Program-made: the position numbers and the translations under genes
Notes under the pieces: model-generated
What the model saw: only the letters and a program-made list of their open reading frames with translations
What the model was told of the DNA's origin: nothing
The model's database searches: none
NCBI GenBank assembly: GCA_009823395.1
Contig: CM020516.1
Span: forward strand, 9,428,001-9,492,000
From: Thamnaconus septentrionalis
Taxonomy: Eukaryota > Chordata > Actinopteri > Tetraodontiformes > Monacanthidae
Length of the DNA: 64,000 bases
Direction: 5' to 3'
Shown here: positions 1-13,400 of the stretch, piece by piece
Layout of the letters: every line of letters starts with the position of its first letter
Numbering within the stretch: the stretch's first letter is position 1

Positions 1-507
1 TCAGAGAGCAGCACAGTGCAACTTTCCACAACATAGACTCTCTTTTTGAAAAGCCCTGCATGATAGACTTTTCAACACAGTATATTTAGCCCTTTGTGTA
101 GAGCCTCCAGTCAAAGCTAGTTTTTTTAAAATCTTTTTGCCAAAACCGACGCTGCGTTTGGCCGTCACACGTTTGTGTCATTGTCGCTGCGTTGATGGGA
201 GGATAAAAGCTGCGCAAACTTTCTGAGTGACCTCAGATGGTTGTCAGGGGGGCGTGGCCACAAACCTGGGAGGCCAATCAGTGAGGGTTTTATCGCTTTT
301 TGTGACATCACAATGGGCTAAAATCCAGAATTTTGCATTTTACGCCCTTTTTTTTTAACAGCGGAAGAAGATAAAGCAGTCTAGCATGGACTTCTTCCTT
401 CAGGTCGCTGACAGGCTGATAAAGTGGATTTTTGCACAATATGGGGACCAGAGACACGCGTGCATGTGATCCTTGTCGTAACAGAAGGATCTGGGCCATG
501 TCTGCAG
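1..507 (+). other. sorcs1 intron (3' part), no gene
   Basis: The sequence up to the acceptor TCTGCAG at 501-507 is intronic, with no exon visible. The exon ending in the family's GNTWRQ motif must lie before base 1. The stretch holds one diverged copy of the dispersed TGACATCACAA repeat family. Confidence 0.75.
85..330 (+). repeat. Dispersed TGACATCACAA repeat, diverged copy
   Basis: TATTTAGCCCTTTGTGTAGA near 82 and TTTGTGACATCACAATGGGC near 299 match the motif order of the family. Ends are approximate. Confidence 0.55.
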
Positions 508-599
508 GTTTTTCAGGAGGAGTACAGCGTGTTTTTCCTCAACCAGGGAGGATCTCTGGTGGCCATCCGACACACACCTCTGCCAATTAGGCACATTTG
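508..599 (+). CDS. sorcs1: sorcs1 exon (family exon 13): VPS10 propeller
   Basis: Acceptor TCTGCAG, donor GTAAGG. It encodes VFQEEYSVFFLNQGG and then HTPLPIRHIW, matching the propeller strand before the last Asp box in SorCS proteins. Length 92, ending with two bases of the Trp codon; the corresponding sorcs3 exon is also 92. Confidence 0.92.
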
Positions 600-1958
600 G
601 TAAGGCCCTCCCCGGATGTGTCACATCTCTTCCGACACAGCGCTCCGTCTTCAAAACCTCTGGCGGGGCTCGTCTTCAACTCTATTTGCGGCAGTTCCGT
701 CTGTGATGGCGCCATTGTTCTCTCCCCCAGGCTGAGTTTTGATGAAGGCAGAAACTGGGACAAATATAGCTTCACCTCGTCTCCACTCTACGTCGACGGC
801 GTGCTTGGGGAGCCTGGAGAGGACACCCTAATAATGACGTAAGACGCGGAAGGAAGCGCCAAGACCTTAAATGTTTGCGCTTTAATTACGACTGTTGTCC
901 ATGAGTGAGGCCTTTATTGTTCTGGTATTTGAGTCTATGTGTTTAGCGAGTGTTCGGTACGCACAAGTGTTCTCTTGTCCTGCCCAGCAGCCACATGTTT
1001 TTGACCTCGTTTTCTTTCCTGACATGTTTTTGCAGAATATTTGGTCATTTCAGCCACCGATCCGAGTGGCAACTTGTCAAGATTGACTTCAGGCCGATCT
1101 TTCAACACCGATGCACGTCCGAAGATTACGAGACATGGCAGCTGAACAATAAGGCAGGAGTAAAAAAAAAAAAAAAACGCATCCGACACTAGCCAAAGAA
1201 CAGCACTTACATGTCAGATGGTCAAAAGATGATAGCAGCAGCAGCAGCAGCAGCAACAACAACAACAACAACAAAAAAAGTACTATAAAAGGAAAAAGAG
1301 AATCCTGGAAATGTTTACCATCTATTATTCATTACAGGGTGAAGAGTGCATCATGGGAATGAAGAGAGTCTTTCAAAATCTAAAAGCCAGCGTGCGATGT
1401 GTCAAGGCCAGAGATCAGTATAATTTCCAGATGTCAGAATCGTGCCCGTGCACTGAGGCCGACTTTGAGTGGTGAGTTTGCGGCTCTGCAGCTCCACTTT
1501 TCACTTCATTAAACTCAAAGCACAACATTTTATCAGCGCCCCCCGGGGCACAGTCCACAGCAAACTAGTGCACAACATGAGGGATGTCTGAGGAGCGCTG
1601 TAATATTAACCCTCTTAAGCACATATATTTGATAGATAACGATGAAGCAATTCTTGGGTGAAAACATGCAGGTTGAAAACAATAGCCGGTGTTCAATCCA
1701 ATTACTTCTTGTTCCAGGTGAATGTGGGTGCAATTTGAGGAGATTCTTTAATTAAGCAAAAAAGAAAAACAAACCCCAGTCAGACAGACAGATTGCTCCC
1801 AGGAATTAATTGCTGACATTAATTAAAGATCAAGTTAAATGTGAGAAACGATTCCTTTACATGCATATGTATTTTGTGCATAACTGCTCTTTGGTATGTG
1901 CAGAAGTGGGTGTTTGAAGTTGAACATGCCCTTTCAAGATTCTTTATATATATCTATG

Positions 1959-1996
<38 letters not shown>

Positions 1997-4900
1997 GATG
2001 GATAGTAGTTGTGTAATGTGCAGCTTAAAGCAACAGACACACAGAGCTGAGAATATATGAAGATTAAATAAAAGAGCTTGAAAAGCAACATTACGTGTCT
2101 ATCCATGTTTCATCAAAACTTCTGTATGTCTCTTCACTTCATCTCCTCGTCATTCTTCTTCTTTGTTTTCTTTTTTTTTTACTTGCCCTGAAGTTATTGG
2201 AACAGGGCCCCGACTGCCATATTAGACAGGCTGAACACCAGTTTAGCAGCGAAAGGCTTCAGATTAAAAAGTCTCCGCCGTCTGAGACGGCGCTTCGCCC
2301 TGATCACGAAGAAAAGAACATGAGCGATCGCTTTGACTTTGCCAAGGTGTAATTACGGCTTGCGTAAACACGAGCGCCGCCTTTTCCCACTTCGGAGGCT
2401 CTAATACATAAAACATCAAATCTGAAATTGTCTGCGCAGTGAAAACTTTTTTAAATTTATTTATTTATTTTTTTTTTGCCGAGTCTGAAACACCTCTAAC
2501 ATCCTCTGTGGGGCTCCGCTGACTGGAGCGGGATTCTGTTTGAGCCAAGACAATTGAATTCGATGTGTTAAATAAATGATAACTTAGCCCAGTAATAGCA
2601 CAGTTTGCTTTACCCCGCCCTGCGCTTCTGTTCCAGTGACTACGGATTTGAGAGGCAGTTTGACGGAAGCTGTACTCCGGCTTTCTGGTTCGCTCCTTCC
2701 ACGACATCCCGAGACTGCATCACTGGGGACAGCTTCCTCAACACCACTGGGTACCAATTATAATTTTGTTCTATTATGTGTCAAAAGGACAGTAGACACA
2801 CAAAAGTCTCCTTTAATGTCTCACTTTAACTTTCTTAAAGGTCCAATGTTTAAATTTGGCTTGATTTATGATTTTTTTTTTGTTGGTAAAATCTTAACAT
2901 ATTGTCCATACATACATACATTAATACATTTTTTTCAATTTCACAATCAAAGCAATTTGGTTTTCCTACCTTAAGAGGAGTTCTCATATATATCAGAATA
3001 TACATAGAGCAATAAGGGTCTTGCTCCTAGTTAGCTGCCATCTTGCCATTTTTAAGGAAGCCTGAAAAATTTACACATTGGACCTTTAAAGTGGAGTCCT
3101 GCAGTGGTAAGGAATAACTTTTTTTTAATGTAGTTTTTAATATATCCTCCCTGTCTGCCCCCCGGACCTTCTCCCTTTACGTTCTGCTGCTGCTACATGT
3201 GTTTGTGCCTCTGTTCTCTCACTTTGCTCATTCGTGTTGTGTCGAATGGAACGGCAGATATCGCAGGGCTTTGTCGAACAACTGCACCGAGACAACGCTG
3301 CTGAGGTACAGCCCCAGGCGACAGAAGTGTCCCAGCCAGGCGCCCAGGGGCCTCCAGCTCTTCACGAGCGAGGGAACGCTGGTGGCCACGCTGGAGAGGA
3401 ATGTCACCTTCCTGGTCTTTCTGGAGCAGGTGGAGATCTCACAATAAGCGAGCGAGCAAGCAAGCGAGGGTTTTTTTTGTTTTTTTCGTAAATGTTGAAT
3501 TTTATTTTAGTTGTCGTTACATATCCAGAGGCTGCAAGGGAGGCCAAAATGCTGCCGTATTAAATAAACATGCAGCGACATGATTTGCCACTTGACCTCC
3601 TTGTTGCAGATGTTGGAGCTGCACTCATATTTTGTGGCAACATGAAGGTAGATAAGAACAAAGTCCGATATTTTAACTTTATTTTCTGGGATTTTTTTTT
3701 TTGCTTTCCAAGGGCCTCAGCTCCATGACAAGCATAACGGTGGACTTTGGCGACGGGACGACCATTTCGTACGTCAACATAAGCTCCATCGAGGACGGGG
3801 TCAAGCACGTCTACAGCAAAGTCGGCATCTACCAGGTTTCCGCCACAGCGGGCAACACTTTGGGCTCCGAGAGGGTGATACTCTACCTCCATGTCTCTTG
3901 TAAGTAAGAACTGTTGCATAGTGTTGGTATTATGTGTTCATTGAATTTTGAACATTTTTCTGTGACTGGCAGGGCCTGACTTTAACTGAAGGTTTCATAT
4001 TACACCTATTTTTGATCTTTATTTATTTAGTCACCAAAAAATGTAAATAGATAAAAGGACCAAAGACAAATTCTCGAGATCACCACCAAATAGGATATTT
4101 AGCCCTCTGTTTACAGCCTCCAGCGAAAACATCATGTTTTAGTTTTCTGCAAAAACCAAACCTTCAACATGTTCGGAGAGAAAGAAAAACTATGCTGCAT
4201 CATGCCCTCATACATGGGCCCTTTATGACATCACAAAGGGGCATTTTCCAAAAGCCGTATATTTTGAGCATATGATTGGTGACTTAGCTAAAGCAGAAAA
4301 AAGCTGTATATTTCTCATCTCGGCAGAGTCCACTGACGGGCCTAAGACAAATAAATAACAGCAAAGTGAATTCTGTCAATTTTCCAAAGGGTCTTCAATA
4401 ACAGAAGATATTTGATGCTTGTTTGCCATAACTAAACAAGCATGAGAGCATTCAAGCTCAAAGTAGGTCGCCACACTGAGAGTAGTGAGGAGGGGGAAAA
4501 AAGATATCCAAAACACTTGAGCAAAATATGCTGATGACACTACTTGAGCATCAGATTGGCTCATTAACGCGCTACTCCATCCAAAAAAATCAGCGGCCAA
4601 ACTTTTGGAGTGCTCGCCACCGTGTGCGGCGGGTGAGAAAGACGGCTGCCGGTTGTCCGCTCCTTGACGGAAATAGGCAGCGATCTTTCTCAGAGTGCAC
4701 ACGCGGCTCATTATAACAGCAACCGACGGCGGCGGGATAGCGCTCGCCAAACCACTCGTGCTGTGCAATCAGCTTCTCCCTCTATAGGTTTATTAGCGGC
4801 AGACTGGCCTCCGGTCTGGAAATAACCAGAAAAAAAAAAAGAAGGAAAATCTTTAGGAGTGCGTTAAAAAGAAAATTTTCGTGTTTTCTCCTCTAAGGCC

Positions 4901-7456
4901 AAATGGAACAGGTAGAGCTGCTGGCGCCTTCGGTGGTCTTCAAGAACAGGGCTGTGAACCTGACGTCGGTGTTACGGCCCAGCACCGTGGGGACGGTCAC
5001 CTACTACTGGTGGTTCGGTAATAAAACAGAGGTGAATTCCGCCATCTAGTTTCCAACATGGTGGATCAGCAGGGCGGACGGGCGGTGCCTCACACTCTCT
5101 CTCCCTGTGTGTCTCTGTGTGCCTCAGCCGGTCGTGACTCTGGATGGAACCCTGTCTTTCACCTTCTCCAAGGAGGGCAGACACGCCGTGACGCTCCAGG
5201 CCTCGGTGGGGAACACCGTCCTGCAGGACCAGATGGCCGTGGCGGTTTACGGTGAGCTATGGATGTGTGCCCCCGTCAGTGTCAGTCTTAATTTCTTGAA
5301 TTAAGTCAAAATTTAGTGAAAAAAGTCGACGTAAAAGATTTTTAAAATTATAAAGTCAACGTCAAAAAGACGAAATTTCGTGGGTAAAGTAGACATTTCA
5401 TGAATTAAGTTGACGCAAATTAAGTGGAAATTTTGTGAATAAAGTGGATGGTGGATTAACCCAGTTCCCCACAGTTAAAAGTAAACTACCAAAAACGGGT
5501 GTATCCCACAGGGTTCACCCACAGTCATCAGGAAACTAGCCTGACTTCACGAAATTTCTTTATTTTTTTTCTTTCTTTTTTATGTCAATTTCTTTTCTTT
5601 GAAATTTCAACTTTATTCTCGAATTGGAAACTTGAAAAAAAAAAAATCTCTTTTTCATTTCTTGTGGCCCCAATCCTCTTCCGTAGCTCACTGACAGGCC
5701 ACTGACACATTAGCACCGGAAAAACATCAGCAAAGTGAATTTTCCATAACCTGGAACCTTTTGAGCGTGTTCATTTGGTGTTGCCTATCATTTTCAATTC
5801 CTTTCAAGGGGTCGTCGGGTCTCTCCCCTTCATATGTCACTCACCACACTAATCTCAATATAAGCTTGTCTTTCACATCAGTCCCTAGCGGAGGAGCTTG
5901 GCGAGGCAGTGATAGCATTAATAGTGATTAATATTCCCCACCATCCCTCTCAGTTTAGTGGCTGTATGACAAGTCGTCCCTGATAAAAGCCATTAACGTC
6001 CCAATTTTCACTGAAGGCAAATCCAAATTGAATTTCTGTGCTTGCTTTCAGATTATTTCCGGTCACACGTCTTGGCTTTTTCCTCCAATCTGGACGAGCT
6101 GAACCCGGGGGTGCCTGAGTGGAGGGAGGACATCGGCAGAGTGGTGAGGAGCTCCGTGGTTCAGGTCAGTGCCGCAGCTGTTTGTTTGCATTTTTAAACA
6201 CCGCAACATAACCGGGTTGAGATGAACTTTAAAGCTCTTTCAAGCAGTCAGCAGCTGCATGCTCGCCAGGAGAGGAAAAAAGAGGGGGGAAAAAAGAAAA
6301 AAGAAACACAAGTCGCTTGAGCCCGTGATATTTCCGCTCACTGCCTCTGCAATTTATGCATGTAGCTGTGTGTCAAGCGCCACTTTTGGCTCCCTTCAAC
6401 ATCTTTGACCCTACTTCCCGCGCAATTAGCCGTTAACCTCGACACGCTGACACGGCGCCTCACCCGGAAAATTGTCAGTTACAAGTAGGCTACAAGCTTT
6501 CAACCAGAACCGCTCCAGCAGTAAAGGGCATTAAATTTGCTCTTTCAAAAAAAAAAAAGGCACCGGGGACGTCAACAAAGCAGGGGGTTACGTGAAAGAC
6601 CTGGACACACAAGCTCTTTATGGACCCAACAGGAGCCCTCAGTATGAAACATTCACTTTGACCTTCTGTCTTGTCAGATAGGAACGTGGCGAACACCAGG
6701 AACCTGACAGCAGACCCCTGGTTGTGTTGCAAATGCACTAAAAGCCCTGGCATTTAGCACAGACTCAAAATGACAGAGCACATTCCAGTTTGCCAGCACG
6801 TTTTTTTACCTGACAGTGATTTGGCAAATTACACACAGAGTGTGAGGCAACACAGTTTCCAAACCTTTTAAACTGTAATGTTTTCATCATCGCCTACCCA
6901 CAAATTACACAAACAGCCCAATTATCCACTTCGGCTAAAATTCACCACAATCAATTCCAGCAACAGATTTTCCTGCTTTGAGTTCCAAAAGAGGCCTGTA
7001 CCTTGGACAGTCTGGTCCGGCTGTCATCATCACTGTCGTCGTCATCATCCACGATCTCTAGTCCAACTCCTGTCAACGCTTTGCTGCTGGATTACAGTCC
7101 TGTTTGATGTCAGTCCTGCAGTCATTCTCTTGACAGACAGTCGTCGTTATTCTTGTTGCTATTGTTTCACTGTGGTAGCTGAGCAAAAAAAAAAAAAAGA
7201 TCTAGCTCAACAACTGCAAAAAACAAAAAGCTTCATGTACAAAAGAAAACTAATCACAAAATAAAGTTGTTGTTTTTTCCCTGAAAAAACAAAAGTGTAT
7301 AAAACTCTGTCCTCTTCAGAAGATCTTGGGTTTGCTAATGAGCAAACTAGGACAACAGCCGGTCATGGAAGTGAGGTCAAATGACTTCCTGTTTGGCCGC
7401 ACCTTCCTTGATCCAAGTCCTCCAGCCACTAGGTGGCAGCGACTCTGACAGCTTAC

Positions 7457-7487
<31 letters not shown>

Positions 7488-10400
7488 GTACTTTATTGAT
7501 CCAAATTGGGGAAACTATGCTGTTGCAGCACTAAAAACAATACAAAAAGTAAACTATCCAGCAATTACATGGAGGAGTCAAAGTGAATGTAAATAGAACA
7601 AACAAGAGCAAGCTGTGCAAAAGGCAGTCAATTGTGCAGAGGGAAGGATAAGCAGTGTTTTACAGGCTTTACACCTTGGCTCCCACAGTATTGATAAAGA
7701 AATCCTTCATTTATTTTCAAAGTTATTTTTTATTATATTATTCCTTTTTAATGATTGACCATATTTCTGTGGCTGCAGGCGACAGGGATCAGCGAGGATC
7801 AGCTCCTGGTGACGGTGCTCCCTGGTTTGCCAACCACAGCGGAGATCTTCCTCGTGCCCGCGACGCGGTCCAGACCCGGGGCAGCGGAGGAGAAGTGGGC
7901 TCACCTGGATCAGGTAGCGAAAACCACTCTCTGCACAATGCGTTTTTCGTTTCACACCCAAAACAAACACCAAAAAAAAGAAGCAGAAAGCAAGCGGAGA
8001 GGAGGCCAAGGGCGCCTCTCTGGAGAAAACATTCCCCCGGAGAGTATCTGCTTCACTTTAGACTGTCACACGACAACGCTGAGGCGTGACTTTTCAAAGA
8101 AAACTTTTTTCTTTCTTTTTATCTTAAGGCAGCTTTTATTTTTCCCCAGTGCAATTTTATGTATTTTAAAGATGAATAGGTGGGTTGACGGTACTATTTA
8201 TTTAGGTCACCAGTGGAATTATATAAACACAAAAAAATGTTCAAAACGTTGTGTAAAGATCACGGCCACCTCACATCTCTCACCATCTATTTTGCTGTCT
8301 TAAAGCATCTGGTGCCTTGTGCTTATTCCAACAAAACAGCAATTTACTCCTCCAGACAAATAGTTGCAAAGCTGTTTTTGTGTGTGTGTGTGTTCTAAGA
8401 CTGCCTGTCATTGGAATGACTGAAAATCCCTCCCCCCAACTCATCTCAATTAGATACCGGCTGTCTGTCTTTTACACACCAATAATCACTTTAATAGGGT
8501 TTCCAGTCTTTGGATTGCTCATTTGTTTGTTAAATGACTTGATCCTAACCATCTGCGTGTTTAAATAACCTGCCGCACGCTGGGGTTTTCAAGGTTCAGT
8601 CACAAATACGTGGTAAATACTTTCTACCACTAGAGGGCTCCAGATCCTGCATGGCAGGGAAGTCAGTTTGCTCAGAAGTGTAGTTTCATGGAAGTTTGAA
8701 TGTGTATCAGCGACTATTGGGCAACAATTGGCATGATGGAGGTTATATACTGACTTAAGACAGCTGGCAGCTTAAATATTTTTCATTCAACTTAAAATGC
8801 AACTACACTGTATCGCTGAATACACACTGAATGGCACTTTTAACTCCTTATTATTATTTTTTTAATATCCCTCAAAAAGAAATATGCATTTTTTTTATTC
8901 ATAAGATCCTAAATCTTTTCTTCAATCACATTTATGTCGACTATACTTTGCGTATTTCTTATGTCTCCTTTACTGAAGTGCTTTACATTCCAATAACCAA
9001 AAACTTTGAGGGGAAAACTACTTTAATTTTAGCGAGGGATGAATTTCAGCTTAAGAACATTAGAAACTGGTTTCCGTGGGCTGCTACAACGCAATGAGCC
9101 GCGTGTCTCCATTTATTTTTGTCAAAGCTGCGTTACGCAGGCACAGGAACACGCTTCTAAGTGCAGCTCTATTCAGAGAGTCGGCGCTCCGTCGTCACGC
9201 AGCAATAAGGGGCAACTTTGACAAGAATAAAGGCCGACATGGCCCTCGTGCTGATGGATTACCTCAGTCAGCAAAGTTTAAAGTCCTCTGCAAATGGATT
9301 TCCATACTCTGGTACAATAATTGGACACCGCTAGCCGGTAGGTAGGCAGGTGGAACTCTGTTTATCACTGCTGACCTTTACCAGGGAAAAACGTGGTGTG
9401 TTTCTGTAGTCATTGGGGTCAAAAAAAACCTAAACAACCGCTGGACAGGAAGCTTGTGTTACAGCTCCAGTGCTAATTTAAACTGGGTATCTTTGTTTCT
9501 TTTGTGTCATGTGAACAATAGAATCATCTTTGCCACATACTAAAACATATTCAGTGTGATTCTCATTCATTTGAAAAGCTGCTTCTCTCTTTAAAAAAAA
9601 AAAAGATGTTTGTTATCTTTACGCTTGGACCACGCAACAAAAATTTTAATTGTTAATTTTGTTTCATTTTCTAAGTCACCAAACTGAAAATGCAATCTCG
9701 TAGCTTTTTAATTGCCCAAGTGCTAAATTATTTAACGCCTCAACTCAATCCACCCGTGTAGCAGTACACAGTGTCACCACTAGAGGGCAAAGTCTCCCCG
9801 CGTACGAACAGCGAAGAAGCCTCCAGGAAAGCTGGCATTTAAAAAAAAAGACTAAATAAATATAAAAGCGCCTTAGATATTAGACTCACCAAAGCAACCA
9901 AGAAGTTCAGGTAATAAGTACCAACTCAAGGAACACTTGGAGGCGCCGTGATTCATATTAAGCAGAACCAGAGAAATAATCCCGGACCTTCACAGCTGAT
10001 TGCTCATAATGGCGGAGAAAGCAATCAAACGTGTAATCAGTGTAATAACAGGGCAGCCCCCTTAAAGAAACCCAGGCCAAGACGAGCCCATTTACTCATC
10101 GTCAACAGACAGACCCTCGGTGTTTCACAAGCAAACACAATTTCGCTGGCTCGCAGTCGCTCTCCAAACGAGCTAATAGGTATTTAATTACGTTGATGCA
10201 TCATATAATTGGCGCCAGTGCGGGGGGAGAGACAAACTGGGGCACGCGCCCTGGATTGGGAATTAAAAAGATGTATTTATCTAAAGCCTGTCTGATTACC
10301 TGGCAGAAGCTCACAGACAATGGGGGTAATAAATCTTCGCTCCACCCGTGCTCGTCTCCGCTGAGTGACTTGCAACGTGAAAGCCTTTAAATGAACGGTG

Positions 10401-13400
10401 CGCCCACACACACTCACGCTACGCGTGCGTGCCGAGTGCACGTGTGAAGCAGCTTATTAAAATGTGTAATAGATTTACTGACCCTGATATGCCACTAGAA
10501 CAAAAAGTAATTATTCATACTGTGTAGTGCGGTCTAATTTTAACCAGTGGGAAAGATTTTTTAGAAAGAGCGAGATGGAATTAGTGAGGCATGCCTAAGG
10601 ACTCAAATGGGTTTTGGTCTCCAGTTAAATGACTGCTTCATCTAAGGTGTGGAAAGCAGAGGGAACTTGTGGCTCTTCTGGGATGAAACAAGAAATAACA
10701 AAGCAGAATGAAAAGGCAATTTGCAATGTGAAATTTGAGTTTTGAAATCTGGATAAACTCAAACCATGACCGTGCACTTGTTTGTTTTCAAGGTGAAACT
10801 TCGTGATTTCAGTGCGACTGCGAGAGCAGGGAATAGGCGTCAGCAGGCTCGGCGTTTCCTCCGTCATCTCGACATTTGCTCCTCTTTAGAAGGGAAGACG
10901 GGGGAGGGTTGAGGGGGGGAAAAAATAAATTCTGATTCATAATTCAGCTTGTTGGATGAAATGACTGCGGTTGAAATATTGATGGCGGTGAAATATTGCC
11001 TGGCAGAGGCCTGCTAACGGAGTCTTCCTTGCCCTGTCACCCACCTACACCCCCCCTTGCAGCTTTCCCAGGTTCTGCTAAGTGCTCTGAACCAAGACCT
11101 CATCCAGTTCACACTCAAGCCCGGGGTGCAGGTGAACGTGTACGCCACTCGGATGTCTCCAGGTCAGTCCGCCGCCTCCGTCGCACGTCTCCATCTGGAA
11201 AGACACGCAGTCCATTTTGGGGTTGGGAAGGGGGGTTGTCACAGCCGAGTGAGCTGTTCCTTAAATGGAGGCAGAGGAGTCAGACTCCCCGGTTCCCAAA
11301 ATGTGCCAACAAAAATACAGAAAGTCCCTTATCTCACCCATGTCCAATTTTTTTTTTTCCAGAGACGCTAAATATCTTAACTTTTAGCTTTAAGCAAACT
11401 TTTAGCTCTCTGTTTACAGCGTCCTATCAAAACAATAATTGCTTTCAGCTTCAGCTGAGGCTTTAAAGTACCAGGAGTAAACACCTGACTGAGGCTGTTG
11501 CCACCAAACTTGTGGGGGGGGGGGGCCATTTAGATACCGGTACCCTCTGTGACATCACAAAGGGTCGTGTCTCCAAAGCTCCACGTTTTTCATCGAAATG
11601 GATCCGGCAAATGAAGTAAAGGATGACAATGACACTTCTATTACAACAGTTTTATTTATTTATTTATTTTTTCGAAAGGGAACCGAAGAACTAATCAGCA
11701 GACTGCTGTTTGCATTTCAGTTGTCTGATGGCTTGTTTTTAATAAACACACCACAGACATCGCTGAAGAGCAGCGTCGATCGTGCGAAGCTGTTATTGCG
11801 TTCAGCATTAAAAGAAAAAGACAAAGTGCTAATTGGATGTAGGAGCGCTCATAATGTTTCAATGTTATCAGCAAAACAAGCCAGTGCTTATTCTTCAGTA
11901 TTTCTAATTTTTTAATAGGATTGTTATATAATTCGTATTTAACATAATTATAAAAAAAAACAACAACAACAGCGTGTATTTTGTCTTCATTTGGCTCGGA
12001 TGTGTACTTAACGTCCTCTTCATTCCGTCTCAGCTCCCCTGGTGGACAGCAGTGACAGCAGCCACAGCGGCACCGCAGTCATCATGCTGGTGTCAGTGGT
12101 GCTGATGGGCCTGGCCGTCTTTGTGATATATAAATTTAAAAGGTACAGCGGGCCGGGTGCAGTGTGAATCCATGCATGAGGTGTCTGACGCATGAAGAGA
12201 TTAAATCTGTGACATTTCAGGCAATTTATTGCCATGATCTATTAGGTGCTTCTTCTCTAGGCCGACTTGCACAGAATGCATGTGAATGTTACATTCCAGT
12301 CAGTGAAAATTAAGCAGCTGTTGGGCTTCACGTTAAGGAAGTGGCTCCACTTGGAGGGAAGTGGCCACATGGTGAGACTGCCTTACCGCAGCAGCCCAGC
12401 AGGTGGATCTGCTCAGGGTTTCAGCGATAATGCAGCCGATGGGCAAATCAATTAACACCAGGGTGAACTTTCCCAGATGGAATTTGGAGAGGAGCCACTG
12501 ATGCAGCATTAGCATGCCAGTCAGTGCAAGATGGATTATTGAGCCGACCAGATAGTCAGAACTAACCAACTGCATGAGAAATAAACATGAGACGTGCATG
12601 AGAGCTAAACAGACGTACTTGTAATTTTATCACCTGTCAGATTCTATGAAATCTTACACACTGGTCTCTCAATGTGGAGAGTTTCTACTTAAGCCAGAGC
12701 AAAATATCATATAAATATGATTCATTTGTGTTCAAAGCAACCAGTTCAGAGTCACTTCCACTGCAAGTCAGCACCCTCACCGCCAAACTCCCTGATACGC
12801 TCCACGAGAATTTCGCCGCCGTATATCTGCCAGTTATGGTCACCCACGTCACAATAACAGCCCGGGAGAATAAGACAATTCCCCTCCGTCTCAATCCCCC
12901 CGGAATATTACACAGCGTGACAGCCTAATCAATTCCTCCCAGAGAGCTGAACGGGTGTCACAGTCCCGCAGTTATCAATATTCATCTATCTGACAACGCG
13001 TGGGTTGACCTTTCGCAAAATGCTAAACACAGCCATCCAAGGTGAGGCGCGCAAGTGCAGGACTGGCAGGAAAGGTTGCGGCGATAAGTCCTCAGACAAC
13101 ATCCATTATACAGTGAGGGCGGTACAGTAAACAGCGTCCGCCGGCTGCGGGTAAATCCCGCCGCCAATCACCGGGAGACAGTTTCATCCCCGCGCCGGTT
13201 GCCGTTCCGCTCCGAATAATTAGAAAAGTTAAAGATCGCTAAAGTTTTGAGGGTGCGGTTGCAACACGGAAAAAAAAACAAAAAAACTGGAACTTTCTGA
13301 AAAACTCCGGCGTGCCCACTGCAGCGGGAAATCACATGAGAAAAAGAGGCAGGATCAGAAATTAGAAATGCAAGATGTTGGTCTTGAGTAGAATTGGGGG

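Larger units (their letters stand above)
7914..11062 (+). other. sorcs1 intron, no gene
   Basis: This 3.1-kb intron has no further exon. It carries CTCF-like motifs at 8627 and 9777. The block around 9950-10390 is free of obvious repeats and rich in homeodomain-type cores (TTAATTACG, ATAATTGG), so it is a candidate conserved noncoding element. Confidence 0.6.
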
